Position numbers and translations under genes: made by a program. 64,000 bases of DNA. Source: Opitutaceae bacterium. Lineage in GTDB: Bacteria; Verrucomicrobiota; Verrucomicrobiia; Opitutales; Opitutaceae. Below the pieces are notes generated by a model. That model made no database searches and was not told where the DNA came from. It worked only from the letters and a program-made list of their open reading frames with translations. The DNA lies in assembly GCA_024233285.1 (NCBI GenBank), contig JACKPU010000008.1, forward strand, positions 73,530-137,529, read 5' to 3'. Below are positions 46,514-55,529 of this stretch, one piece after another (position 1 is the stretch's first letter; the number at the start of each line of letters is the position of its first letter).

Positions 46514-48451
46514 ATGAAGGCCAAAGCTGAACCGAACCCCCAAGCCGCGTCAGGGACGGTTTGGTTCGTGGCGCTGGGCCTGATCACGGCGGTGGTGCTC
46601 GCCTACGCGAATACGTTATCGGCGCCGTTTGTTTTCGATGATCAGCGAGGCATTGTGGAGAACGAGTCGATCCGACAGCTCTGGCCGCTGCACGAGGTGT
46701 TGATTGCCCCGCCACAAGCCACCGGGGCTGCGGGGCGGCCGGTGGTGAATCTGTCGTTGGCCCTCAACTACGCCCTCGGCGGGTTGGATGTGCGCGGCTA
46801 TCACGCGCTTAATATCGCGCTGCATGCCTGCGCGGCATTGGTGCTTTTCGGCTTGTTGCGACGATCGTTTTTGCTGCCGGCACTGAAGGACAAGTTCGGC
46901 GCAATGGCACTGCCATTGTCGGCGGGCATCGCCGCGCTTTGGGCGTTGCACCCGCTGCTGACGGAATCGGTCAGCTGTGTGATTCAGCGCACCGAGATTC
47001 TGGGCGGTCTGTTCTACCTGTTGGTGCTCTATGCGTTTGTCCGCAGCATGGAAGCACAGGCTTGGGGTGGTTGGCGCTGGGTGACGGTGGCGGCTTGCTT
47101 TGTCGGCATGGCGGCCAAGGAAATCGTGGCCACAGCACCGGTGATCGTCCTGTTGTTCGATCGCACCTTGGTGGCGGGCACCTTTGCCGCCGCGTGGCGG
47201 TTGCGGCGGCGATTTTATCTGATGCTGGCGGCGAGCTGGCTGGTATTGGTGGGATTGATGCTCACGCACGGCAACCGTGGCGGCAGCGTGGGCTTTGGCT
47301 ATGGCGTCAGCGCGTGGGAATATGCCCTGACTCAATGCAAAGCGTTGGTGCTCTATCTGAAACTTTCGCTCTGGCCGCATCCGTTGGTGATGGACTACGG
47401 CACGGCGGTGGTCACCGATTGGCGAGAAGTCTGGTGGCAGGGCGTGGTGGTCTTGGCTCTGGTCGGCGCGACATTCTGGGCGTTGGTGAAACGACCGGCC
47501 GCGGGGTTGGTGGCTTTTACGGCGTTTGCGATTCTGGCGCCGAGTTCGAGTTTTCTGCCCTTGGTGACACAGACCATCGCCGAGCATCGGATGTATCTGC
47601 CGCTGGCCGGGGTGTTGATCTTGTTGAGCTGCTGGCTGGGGCAACGTTGGCCGCGCTGGGCGATACCGGTGATTTTGGGCAGTGCGTTGATCGCGGGCGG
47701 AGCAACGCATGCGCGCAATCAGGATTACCGCAGCGGACTCACGATCTGGGGTGATACAGTGGAAAAACAGCCGGACAATCCGCGGGCGCGGTTGAACTAC
47801 GGCACGGCGCTTTCCGAGGCGAAGCGGGTTGATGAGGCGATGGCGCAATTCAAGGCCGCGCTGCGACTGAAGCCGGATTACGTCGAAGCGGAATACAACC
47901 TGGGCAACGCTTTGGTGAAACAAGGTGATTTCTCGGCGGCCGCCGAGCACTATGCGCGCGCCGTCGAACTGTCGCCGGAACATGCCCAGGCACACTACGC
48001 TTTGGGCTATTGTTTGTTGCGCACCGGTGATAACGCCGGTGCCTTGAGGCATTACGCGCGGGCCGAAGCCTTGCGACCGGACGACGCGGTGATTTTGCGC
48101 AGCCACGCCAGTGCGCTGACGTTCACCGGACAGTTGTCCGAAGCCGAATCACGCTATCGCAGACTCATCGAATTGACTCCGACTGATGGCGGGGTGCGGG
48201 CTGAATACGGCGTGCTGCTGGCGCGTTTGGGGCGTGGCGACGCCGCCCAGACGCAATTGACGGAGGCACTGCGGTTGGAGCCCGGGAATAGTTCCACCCG
48301 TTATGCGCTGGGCCGCGTCCTGATGGATCAAGGCCGTTGGGCGGAGGCGGCGGAGCAATTGCGCGTGGTGGTCAGGGCGAGGCCGGGTTGGGCGGAAGCA
48401 CGCGAGGCTTTGGCGGAGGCTGAATTGCGACGTGATCTGCGTGGACGTTAG
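46514..48451 (+). CDS. polytopic membrane protein with C-terminal TPR repeats
   Basis: The 645-residue protein has about 11 membrane helices in residues 15-405 and about six TPR repeats from 415 (NPRARLNYGTALSEAKRVDEAMAQFKAAL style). The N-terminal FVFDDQRGIVEN and HPLLTESVSCVIQRTEILGGLFYLLVLY are characteristic of GT-C proteins like TMTC O-mannosyltransferases. A protein glycosylation role is possible, but substrate and activity are not established for bacterial members. Confidence 0.82.
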   Translation: MKAKAEPNPQAASGTVWFVALGLITAVVLAYANTLSAPFVFDDQRGIVENESIRQLWPLHEVLIAPPQATGAAGRPVVNLSLALNYALGGLDVRGYHALNIALHACAALVLFGLLRRSFLLPALKDKFGAMALPLSAGIAALWALHPLLTESVSCVIQRTEILGGLFYLLVLYAFVRSMEAQAWGGWRWVTVAACFVGMAAKEIVATAPVIVLLFDRTLVAGTFAAAWRLRRRFYLMLAASWLVLVGLMLTHGNRGGSVGFGYGVSAWEYALTQCKALVLYLKLSLWPHPLVMDYGTAVVTDWREVWWQGVVVLALVGATFWALVKRPAAGLVAFTAFAILAPSSSFLPLVTQTIAEHRMYLPLAGVLILLSCWLGQRWPRWAIPVILGSALIAGGATHARNQDYRSGLTIWGDTVEKQPDNPRARLNYGTALSEAKRVDEAMAQFKAALRLKPDYVEAEYNLGNALVKQGDFSAAAEHYARAVELSPEHAQAHYALGYCLLRTGDNAGALRHYARAEALRPDDAVILRSHASALTFTGQLSEAESRYRRLIELTPTDGGVRAEYGVLLARLGRGDAAQTQLTEALRLEPGNSSTRYALGRVLMDQGRWAEAAEQLRVVVRARPGWAEAREALAEAELRRDLRGR

Positions 48452-48488
48452 GAGCGGTAATTTCTGCAGGAGCCTGCAAAGATCAGGT

Positions 48489-49928
48489 TCACAACAGCGG
48501 AGCGAGCAGGCGGCTGAGGTCTTCCAGCAACGAATGTGCGAGATGAAACCGTTTGCGCTGGGCGGGCTTGGCCTCGCGCGCCTTGTCCAAAAGAGACTGC
48601 GCCCAAGCGGAAATGGCGGCGACCTCGGCGGTGGAGTGCACCAAGACCCCGATTTCAAAATTCACGAAAAGACTGCGCAGATCGAGATTGGCCGAGCCGA
48701 ACAGCGCGACGGTGTCGTCGATGATGGTGGCTTTGCTGTGCATCATGCCAGGGCCATGCAGTTTGATCGTCACCCCGGCCTCCCGGAGCTCGCGCAGGTA
48801 GTGTTTGCGGGCGAAGTCGGTGACGGGGTGGTTCGATTTGGCCGGGACCAGCAAGGTGATGTCGATGCCGGACCGTGCTTTGACGATGAGGGAACGTTGC
48901 AGCACCTCGTCGGGAATGAAGTAGGGCGTAATGATCACGATGCGTTTTGCGGCCGATTGAATCATGGCCACGAGACCCTCGTAAAGCGGGTCGCCGTTGA
49001 CGTCGGGACCGCTGGCGATGACCTGCAACTCGGCGGTGCCCTTGTGCTCCATTCCAATGTCCGTGGGTATTTCAGCGCGAATGGCATTGACCGACTGATT
49101 GCTGGCAAAGCACCAATCGGCGATGAACACATCATTGAGCAAGGCGGCGGCGGGACCGCGAATCACGCCGCCGAAATCGGCCCAGCGCTTGTGCCAACGT
49201 TTGGGCCCCATGTATTCGCGGGCGAGGTTATGTCCGCCGACGATCGCAGTGTTGTGATCGAAGATGGCGATCTTGCGGTGACTGCGCAGGTTGGCCGAAC
49301 TGCGCGAGGTCAAGGGCAGCACGGGCATGAACCATTCGACTTCGCCGCCAGCCTTGAGGATCGGGGCCACGAAGCCACGGCGGATGAACATTGAGCCGAC
49401 TGAATCGAGCAAAAGTCGCACTTTGACGCCTTCGCGGGCCCGTTTGGCCAGCAGTTGCACAATGCGTTTGCCGGTATCCTCGCGGCCGAGAATGAAAGTG
49501 GTGATGTGGATATGGTGCCGGGCGTTCTCAATGCCTGCGGCCAAGGCCTGATAAGCATCCTCTCCATTGGTCAGGAGTTTGAGTTCGTTTTGTCCGAGCG
49601 GAACAGACCCGCCGGCGTTGCGCACCGCGCGGGCGATATGGCGTTCAACGCAGTCACCCAGCGGCGGGTTCACTCCGGGCAGCGTCGGCGCCATACGGGT
49701 CTTGAGCGTCATCAGGCGTCGCAACTTGCGGCCGCCAAAAAGCAGATACAGCGGCACACCGATGTAGGGAATCAAAACAATGCCAAGCAGCCAGGCGAAG
49801 GTGTTGCCGGGCTGGCGCTTTTCACTCATCAGGCGCGCGATCAAAAAGATGGCCAGAATGAAGCCCGCGACCGTCAGCAAATGGGACAACGCAGCCTGCA
49901 GATAGGGATGGGAAATCAGGTAATCCAT
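48489..49928 (-). CDS. cls: cardiolipin synthase, phospholipase D family
   Basis: From ATG 49928 the 479-residue protein has two N-terminal membrane helices and two HKD motifs: HRKIAIFDHNTAIVGG near residue 220 and HSKATIIDDTVALFGS near 400, with the following GSANLDLRS. It joins two phosphatidylglycerols to cardiolipin. It converges with the TPR gene, 37 bases apart. The TTG at 49973 is a less likely start. Confidence 0.9.
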   Translation of the reverse strand: MDYLISHPYLQAALSHLLTVAGFILAIFLIARLMSEKRQPGNTFAWLLGIVLIPYIGVPLYLLFGGRKLRRLMTLKTRMAPTLPGVNPPLGDCVERHIARAVRNAGGSVPLGQNELKLLTNGEDAYQALAAGIENARHHIHITTFILGREDTGKRIVQLLAKRAREGVKVRLLLDSVGSMFIRRGFVAPILKAGGEVEWFMPVLPLTSRSSANLRSHRKIAIFDHNTAIVGGHNLAREYMGPKRWHKRWADFGGVIRGPAAALLNDVFIADWCFASNQSVNAIRAEIPTDIGMEHKGTAELQVIASGPDVNGDPLYEGLVAMIQSAAKRIVIITPYFIPDEVLQRSLIVKARSGIDITLLVPAKSNHPVTDFARKHYLRELREAGVTIKLHGPGMMHSKATIIDDTVALFGSANLDLRSLFVNFEIGVLVHSTAEVAAISAWAQSLLDKAREAKPAQRKRFHLAHSLLEDLSRLLAPLL

Positions 49929-50035
49929 GGGCCGGGCGGAAGCGTTTTCAGCCTCAGGGCGGTCTATGAGCAAGACGATGCTAAAAAAACCTTGAACTCT
50001 GCGCCCATAGTCGCGAATTTCCGCCCTCTTTCTCC

Positions 50036-50121
50036 GGTAGGATACTCAAGTGGCCAACGAGGGGAGACTGTAAATCTCCTGGCTTACGCCTTCCCTGGTT
50101 CGAATCCAGGTCCTACCACCA
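50036..50121 (+). tRNA. tRNA-Tyr (GTA)
   Basis: The acceptor arms GGTAGGA and TCCTACC pair perfectly, followed by the discriminator A and an encoded CCA. The anticodon loop CTGTAAA carries GTA. A long variable arm (GGCTTACGCC region) gives the class II shape of bacterial tRNA-Tyr, and the T arm has GGTTCGAATCC. The gene overlaps the 3' end of the opposite-strand copper ATPase frame. Confidence 0.96.
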
Positions 50122-52540
50122 CTTTGGTGCCCCGCGGCTTCGGCTGCGGGGCGTTTTTCGTTTCACCCACCGAGAAGGCGCGGCGCATGCCGAACGACAC
50201 CAAGGCGAGTGTGAGCAGGGAATTCACCGGCATCAGAACCGCAGCGACGAGCGGATTGATGTGCCCGGCCACGGCGAAACCGACCGCCAGGAGGTTGTAG
50301 ATCACCGAGAACCCCAAGATGACCCATTCCGTGCGCCGACGCACCGCATTGATCTCAAACAAGGCGCGAATGCCGCCGATGCCGCGGCCAAGGTAATAGA
50401 AATCGGCCTTCTGTTCGAGCACCCCGCGGTGGACAACCGGCGTGCCGCGGCAATAGGCGGCATCAAAGGCGAGACTGTCGTTCATCCCGTCGCCCAGCAT
50501 CAACGCGTCGTCCCGGGTGTTTTCGCGCAACCATGCGGCCTTGGCCTGCGGGCTCAGGTGACCGTGGCCGTGTGATTCAGGCAGGCCCAACTCACGGGTC
50601 ATGGCGGCGACTTTGGCCGGATCGTCACCACTGAGAATGTGTGTGACGAAACCGAGCCGTCCCAATGCCTGCAATTCCGCGGGGGCGTCACGGCGAACGG
50701 TATCGCGCATTTCAAACACGGCGATGATTTTGCCGCGATGGGCGAGCACCGTGCCGGCGAGACCCGTCGGGCTGCGCCAACCGGACCGGCCCAGCGACCA
50801 ATCACCCGAGGCAACGCCCTCGCCGATGACCTCGACGACATCGTCGCGGCGTGTTGCCGGGGCCGGACCGGCGGCAAGCAGATTTTCCAGGAGGCACTGG
50901 CTGATCGGGTGAGGATTGTCCTGCACCAACGTGAACAGGGCCTGGCGCGCGTCGTCGGACAGCGAAAGCAGGGCGGCGGGGTTTTCCAGCACCGGTGTCT
51001 CCAGAGTTAGCGTGCCGGTTTTGTCGAACAGGATCCGGCGCACGCGATGGAGTCGGGCCCAAAGTCCCGGGTTGCGCACAAACACGCCGCGGCGACGCAG
51101 CGCGACCGAAGCCATTTCTTCGGCGAGGGGAAATGCCAAACCAATCGCGCACGGGCAGGAAACCACCAGAATCGCCGTGACGATGGCGCCGGTGCGCATC
51201 AAATCGCCGGTGAACCACCCCCAGCCGATACCGGCAAGCAGCGCGATGGCCAGGATCGCGATGAGATAACCCTGCACAATGCGCTCCAGCAGGGTGTTCC
51301 GAGCGGTCTCTTCGCTGCGCCGCGCGGTCAGTTCGGCAAGGAGGGATTTGTCCCACGCTTGCTGGGCGACCAGCCGCACCGGGCCCCGATTCAAGACCAA
51401 GGCGCCCGCCGGCACGCGGCGGCCGGCTTGAAAAGCGCGCGGCGCGGCCTCGCCATTGATGGAGGCCAGCGAAAATTCGGCGGAAGGGTCCTGCAGGATG
51501 GCTTCGACCGGCAGGATTTGCCCCGCGCGTAATTGCAGGGTTTGTCCCGCTTGCAGGCGATCCGGAGCAATGCTCTGCAAACTGCCGTCCGGTTGGACGA
51601 TGGCGATATGCTGTGGGCGCGGTTGCAACGCCAGCAGCCGGCGCCGGTTGCGTTCGACCGCCACGACCTGGGCCCAGCGTCCGGTCAGCATCAGGACGAT
51701 GAAGGTCGCGACGAAATCGAAATAGACAAAACCCTCGTGACCGGCGAACCAGCCGTAAAGTGAGCCGGCATAGGCCCCCACGATGCCGAGCGAAATCGGC
51801 AGATCGATGTGCAGCAGTCCGAATCGCAAACCCTGCCAGGCGCGTTGCAAGAAATACCCGCCACCGGCCAGCACGCTCAAGGTGCCGAAGACGAGCGAGA
51901 GGGTGCCGAAAAGCCGCGCGTAGGGAAAGGTTTCCTCCATGCCGAAATAAGTGGGCAGGGTGAAGAGCATCACGTTGAGCGCGAACGCGGCGGTCAGGCC
52001 GATGCGCCGCACCAAGCTGCGGCTTTCCGGCTCGGTGGCTTCGGCATCGTGCGGCCCGACGAGGTAATTGAAGGAGTGCAGCCGCCGTGCGAAGTCGGCG
52101 AGAGAAAATTCGCCGGCGTTCCAACTCAGTTCCATTTCGCCGAGTTGGGCGTTGACGTTGATGCGCCGCGCGCCCGGCAGCTTTTCAAACAGTTTTTCAA
52201 TCAACCAGACGCAGCCGGCACACGAGATCCCTTGAATGCCGAGCACCGTGCGCGGCGTGGCCTTCAGATCGGCGGTTTCGACCTCGCGCTGCAGGTCGTC
52301 GAGCCAATCAAAATCGCGCGATTGGAACACGGCCGCATCCACCGGCGGCGTGAGGTCGTCCTTGATGCGGTAATAACCGTCCAGTCCGTTTTCGTGCACC
52401 AGCCGATGAACATACGCGCAGCCGGCGCAGCAGAACCCAGCGGCTCGGCTGGATTCGTCGGTAATCGGGGCGCCGCAATGCTTGCAACTCATGCGCGCAC
52501 AGGCGGTTGTCGCGGAGGCGCTGGCAGTGGCGGCGGACAT
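50084..52540 (-). CDS. ccoI: copper-exporting P-type ATPase for cbb3 assembly, CcoI
   Basis: From ATG 52540 the 818-residue protein has an N-terminal zinc-ribbon-like Cys cluster (CKHCG, FCCAGCAYVH), a heavy-metal domain with GISCAGCVWLIEK, about eight helices with the CPC metal site in VVSCPCAIGLAF, the phosphorylation site FDKTGTLTLET and GDGMNDSLAF. It delivers copper to the oxidase. The start overlaps the SafE-like gene stop (TGATG). The frame has no stop until inside the antisense of tRNA-Tyr, so its final peptide (GPGFEPGKA) is tRNA antisense. Confidence 0.93.
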   Translation of the reverse strand: MSAATASASATTACARMSCKHCGAPITDESSRAAGFCCAGCAYVHRLVHENGLDGYYRIKDDLTPPVDAAVFQSRDFDWLDDLQREVETADLKATPRTVLGIQGISCAGCVWLIEKLFEKLPGARRINVNAQLGEMELSWNAGEFSLADFARRLHSFNYLVGPHDAEATEPESRSLVRRIGLTAAFALNVMLFTLPTYFGMEETFPYARLFGTLSLVFGTLSVLAGGGYFLQRAWQGLRFGLLHIDLPISLGIVGAYAGSLYGWFAGHEGFVYFDFVATFIVLMLTGRWAQVVAVERNRRRLLALQPRPQHIAIVQPDGSLQSIAPDRLQAGQTLQLRAGQILPVEAILQDPSAEFSLASINGEAAPRAFQAGRRVPAGALVLNRGPVRLVAQQAWDKSLLAELTARRSEETARNTLLERIVQGYLIAILAIALLAGIGWGWFTGDLMRTGAIVTAILVVSCPCAIGLAFPLAEEMASVALRRRGVFVRNPGLWARLHRVRRILFDKTGTLTLETPVLENPAALLSLSDDARQALFTLVQDNPHPISQCLLENLLAAGPAPATRRDDVVEVIGEGVASGDWSLGRSGWRSPTGLAGTVLAHRGKIIAVFEMRDTVRRDAPAELQALGRLGFVTHILSGDDPAKVAAMTRELGLPESHGHGHLSPQAKAAWLRENTRDDALMLGDGMNDSLAFDAAYCRGTPVVHRGVLEQKADFYYLGRGIGGIRALFEINAVRRRTEWVILGFSVIYNLLAVGFAVAGHINPLVAAVLMPVNSLLTLALVSFGMRRAFSVGETKNAPQPKPRGTKVVVGPGFEPGKA
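50129..50160 (+). terminator. intrinsic terminator of tRNA-Tyr
   Basis: GCCCCGCGGC pairs with GCTGCGGGGC (one G-T pair) across a TTCG loop and is followed by GTTTTTC. It lies within the 3' coding part of ccoI on the other strand. Confidence 0.88.
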
Positions 52541-53235
52541 CAGAAACAGATCAGGTTGTTCACATCCGGTCCAGGAAAGCCCAGTGTGCTGCGCAGGCGC
52601 CAACTGATCACGAGGGCGCTGGCCAGCGCGAGGGTAAGGCGGGCTCGGTTGATCCAAAGCGGCGACAGGCGGTTGCGCACCCAGTGGAATTGCGATTGGG
52701 CGAGCCAGAGTAGCGGCACGGTGCCGAGTCCGAAGGCCAGCATGAACTCGACTCCGCGCACCGCGGAGCCGGAAAGCAGGGCGAGACCCAGCAAAAAGTA
52801 GAGTGGACCGCAGGGGAGCAATGGAGTCGCAAAGCCAAGCAAGGCGGCGGATTTTAACTTGGAAACCGAACGCAGGTGCGGATTGAGGCGCAGCAGAAGC
52901 CGCGAAAGAAACAGCGGCCGCGGGATATGGCGATCCCAGCGCAGTGCGAGTCCGACGAAAAAGAGGACCATGATCCACGGCAACCAGCGCAAGACGCTGT
53001 CGCTGACCCAGGCCAAGGGCATGCGGCCGAGTCCGCCGGCGAGCGCGCCCAGCAGGGCGTAACTGAACAGCCGACTCCCGTGGTAGAGGGCACTGACACT
53101 GTGGGCATCGGCGCGATCGCCTTTCACCGGCATCAGCGTGCAGGCCAGCGGTCCGCACATGCCGGCGCAGTGCAGGCTGGTGACCAGCCCGGCGATGAAA
53201 GCCGCGGCGGGCGAATTGATGGCCGCGAATTCCAT
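52540..53235 (-). CDS. SafE/TauE-like cbb3 assembly membrane protein
   Basis: The 231-residue protein has six membrane helices and the motif VTSLHCAGMCGPLACTLMP at the start, repeated in weaker form as FATPLLPCGPLYFLL, the pattern of SafE-type proteins found in cco clusters. The HCxGMCGP motif may bind copper. It sits between the 49-aa gene (no gap) and ccoI (one-base overlap). A role in copper supply to cbb3 oxidase is inferred from this context. Confidence 0.85.
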   Translation of the reverse strand: MEFAAINSPAAAFIAGLVTSLHCAGMCGPLACTLMPVKGDRADAHSVSALYHGSRLFSYALLGALAGGLGRMPLAWVSDSVLRWLPWIMVLFFVGLALRWDRHIPRPLFLSRLLLRLNPHLRSVSKLKSAALLGFATPLLPCGPLYFLLGLALLSGSAVRGVEFMLAFGLGTVPLLWLAQSQFHWVRNRLSPLWINRARLTLALASALVISWRLRSTLGFPGPDVNNLICF

Positions 53236-53385
53236 TTATCTCACTCCCTGCCGCGGTGCGAGCGGGACTTCCTCGACGCGATGATGTGCGGCGATGTTGA
53301 ACCAAACGCCCCAGGCGACGAGTTGCAGCACAAAAGCCGCGACCACCCAGAGCCAGAGGCGGCTCTTCTTAGCCGGTTGTTTCAT
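53236..53385 (-). CDS. 49-aa single-span membrane protein in cbb3 operon
   Basis: An ATG at 53385 opens 49 codons: a basic start (KQPAKKSRL), one Trp-rich membrane helix (WLWVVAAFVLQLVAWGVW) and a short periplasmic tail with HH and Pro. Its start overlaps the ccoG stop by four bases (ATGA) and its stop directly abuts the next start, so it is clearly translated as part of the operon. It occupies the slot where FixH/CcoH normally lies and may be a minimal version. Sequence identity with FixH is not evident. Confidence 0.78.
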   Translation of the reverse strand: MKQPAKKSRLWLWVVAAFVLQLVAWGVWFNIAAHHRVEEVPLAPRQGVR

Positions 53386-54794
53386 TCGTCATCATCCTCC
53401 TCATCCTCCTTCAGCAGGCGGGCATCCGGGCCGAGAAATTCAACCTCCCGCGTGATGGAAAAGCTCTGCTGAACATCGCTGATTGTGATGGTGAATTTGA
53501 AGGAACCGGCATAGCCGGTGCGGGGCACGCGCAAGACCAAGGGGCGCACTTCCTCGCCAATGGGGCCGACGATCACAGGGTCTTCGAAGCCGGTCTGTTT
53601 GACGGGCACGGGGGAATCCACGCGCACGATGAAATCGGTGATCTCGGCGCGCTTGTTGAGCAGCCGGATGAGAAACTGATTCCGCACGGCATCTTCAGTC
53701 ACAATGTAGGGCGCGCCGGTGATGCGTGTAATGCTGGCGTTGGCCGGCTTGAGGGTGGAAACCGCCCACGAGGCGACACTGATGCCGACCACGAGCAGGA
53801 CGCCGTAGAGCATGGTGCGCGGGCGCCACCAGCGGGTCTTGCCGCCGGCGAGGGCGGTTTGCGAATCATAGCGAATGAGACCGGTCGGCTTGTGGATCCG
53901 GCGCATTACGTCATCGCATGCATCGATGCAGGCCGTGCAACCGATGCATTCCATCTGCAGCCCTTGGCGGATATCAATGCCGGTGGGGCAGACATGCACG
54001 CAGCGATTGCAATCCACGCAATCGCCGGTGCCGGTGGTGCCGAGCTTGCCGCGCGGCTCGCCGCGTTTGGCGTCGTAGCCCACGATCAGGGAGTGATCGT
54101 CAATCATGGCCGATTGCAGGCGCCCGTAAGGGCAGATCACGATGCAGAGCTGCTCTCGAAACCAGGCGAAATTGAAGTAGAGCACGCCCGCCGCGAGGAA
54201 GACAAAGACGAAGGCGCTCCAATGTTCGGCCGGCTGCTCGTGCATCATGCTCCAGAGCTCCTTGAGCGAAACGAAGTAGGCCAGAAAGAGGTGGGTGATG
54301 AGGAGCGAGACGATGATGTAGAGCCCGTGCTTGACCACCCGTTTGCTGACTTTTTCCGGGGTCCACGGACCGTCGGCGAGTTTGCGGCGTTGGATGGCGT
54401 TGCCCTCAATCCAGCGCTCAATCCGGCGGTAGACGTGATCGAGAAAAACAGTCTGTGGACAGGCCCATCCGCACCAGATGCGGCCCAGCAACGCGGTGAT
54501 GAAGAACAATGAGAAGCCGAGCCCGCTGATCAGGAAAAACGTCAGCCACATGTCCTGCGCGGCGAAGGTCCAGCCGAACAGATGGAAACGCCGGTTGGCG
54601 ACGTCGAGAAACACGGCGGGGAATCCGCCGATCTTGATCCAAGGTAGTGAGAGGTAGAGCGCGATCAGCAGGAAGGCCGAAACCTTGCGCGCGATGCTGA
54701 AGATGCCCGAGACATCCGCCGGATAAATGAACGGCCTCGATCCATCGTTGTTGATCGTGGTGACGGAATCGAGGCTGGGCCGTTGCGCTGCCAT
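53382..54794 (-). CDS. ccoG: cbb3 oxidase maturation ferredoxin, CcoG/FixG/RdxA
   Basis: The 470-residue protein has five or so membrane helices, the FixG motif GRIWCGWACPQTVF, and two [4Fe-4S] cluster motifs (CVDCNRCVHVCPTGIDIRQG, MECIGCTACIDACD). A C-terminal periplasmic Ig-like domain follows, ending in an acidic tail (EDEEDDDE). CcoG is a cupric reductase that helps load CuB. It starts ten bases after the ccoP stop. Confidence 0.94.
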   Translation of the reverse strand: MAAQRPSLDSVTTINNDGSRPFIYPADVSGIFSIARKVSAFLLIALYLSLPWIKIGGFPAVFLDVANRRFHLFGWTFAAQDMWLTFFLISGLGFSLFFITALLGRIWCGWACPQTVFLDHVYRRIERWIEGNAIQRRKLADGPWTPEKVSKRVVKHGLYIIVSLLITHLFLAYFVSLKELWSMMHEQPAEHWSAFVFVFLAAGVLYFNFAWFREQLCIVICPYGRLQSAMIDDHSLIVGYDAKRGEPRGKLGTTGTGDCVDCNRCVHVCPTGIDIRQGLQMECIGCTACIDACDDVMRRIHKPTGLIRYDSQTALAGGKTRWWRPRTMLYGVLLVVGISVASWAVSTLKPANASITRITGAPYIVTEDAVRNQFLIRLLNKRAEITDFIVRVDSPVPVKQTGFEDPVIVGPIGEEVRPLVLRVPRTGYAGSFKFTITISDVQQSFSITREVEFLGPDARLLKEDEEDDDE

Positions 54795-54803
54795 GAATGC
54801 AGG

Positions 54804-55355
54804 TTACTGAGGTTCGGCGTGGTGGCTCAAGATATAGGCGACCACTTCCGAAGTTTTCTTGGCGCCGATGACCGGTCCCCAAGCGGGCATGCCCTTTTCC
54901 AGCACGCCTTTGTCGACGACGCGAAACAGGTCGGTCGGTTTGTTGCCGTGAATCCACGTGTCATCGACTAGGTTGGGGGCGATACCGCCCGCGTCCGTGC
55001 CGCGCATGTCGACCAGATGGCAGCTTGCGCACGTCGTATTGAAGGTGGCGCGACCGGCCTCCACAAACACGGCATTGCGGCTCATCTGCCAGAGGGAGGC
55101 GTCGTCCACACTGCCGGCGGATGCCAGTTTGGCGGCTTCGATGCGTCCCATTTCCTGTTCGAGGCGGGCTTCCGGAGAAGGTCGCATGTTTGATTGCTCG
55201 GTGTAGAACCAATAGCCGATCCAAAACGCGATGGTGCCGTAAAAGGTGAGCAGCCACCAATTGGGCAGGCGTTTGTCGTATTCCTGGATGCCGTCGAACG
55301 AGTGTTCGCGGATCGCGTCGTCGTCGTGCGGAGGTGGTTTAGGCGCGGTGGTCAT
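54804..55355 (-). CDS. ccoP: cbb3 oxidase subunit III, monoheme CcoP
   Basis: From ATG 55355 the 183-residue protein has the CcoP N-terminal signature DGIQEYDKRLPNWWLLTFY with one membrane helix, then one cytochrome c domain with CASCHLVDMRG and a Met ligand in KGMPAWG. Standard CcoP has two heme domains; here only one is present. It is the electron entry subunit of the oxidase. The start overlaps the ccoQ 3' end by 17 bases. Confidence 0.92.
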   Translation of the reverse strand: MTTAPKPPPHDDDAIREHSFDGIQEYDKRLPNWWLLTFYGTIAFWIGYWFYTEQSNMRPSPEARLEQEMGRIEAAKLASAGSVDDASLWQMSRNAVFVEAGRATFNTTCASCHLVDMRGTDAGGIAPNLVDDTWIHGNKPTDLFRVVDKGVLEKGMPAWGPVIGAKKTSEVVAYILSHHAEPQ

Positions 55356-55521
55356 GGTGATGCGATTCGGACTCAAAGGGCAGATTGGCCATGGTGTCGG
55401 CTTGGTTGCGCGACATCCGGATGGCCCGCCAGATGGCGGCCAGGAAAATCCCGGCCACGACGATGAACGCCACGAGGGTGCAAATGGCGGCGTAGTCTTC
55501 GAAGATGATGCGTTTGAACAT
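55339..55521 (-). CDS. ccoQ: cbb3 oxidase small subunit CcoQ
   Basis: The 60-residue protein has one membrane helix (AICTLVAFIVVAGIFLAAIW) followed by a polar tail with a His-rich end (HHHDHR), and lies between ccoNO and ccoP. Size and position match CcoQ, which stabilises the oxidase. Confidence 0.88.
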   Translation of the reverse strand: MFKRIIFEDYAAICTLVAFIVVAGIFLAAIWRAIRMSRNQADTMANLPFESESHHHDHRA

Positions 55522-55529
55522 GACGGATA

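Noticed and set aside
46616..48106. 496-aa minus-strand frame opposite the TPR membrane protein
   Set aside because: Its composition (Gln/His/Arg-rich) is that of antisense to a GC-rich gene, and the plus-strand product has clear membrane helices and TPRs.
48452..48488. Terminator between the TPR gene and cls
   Set aside because: Only a five to seven base stem around GCAGG/CCTGC with no T run is present, which is too weak.
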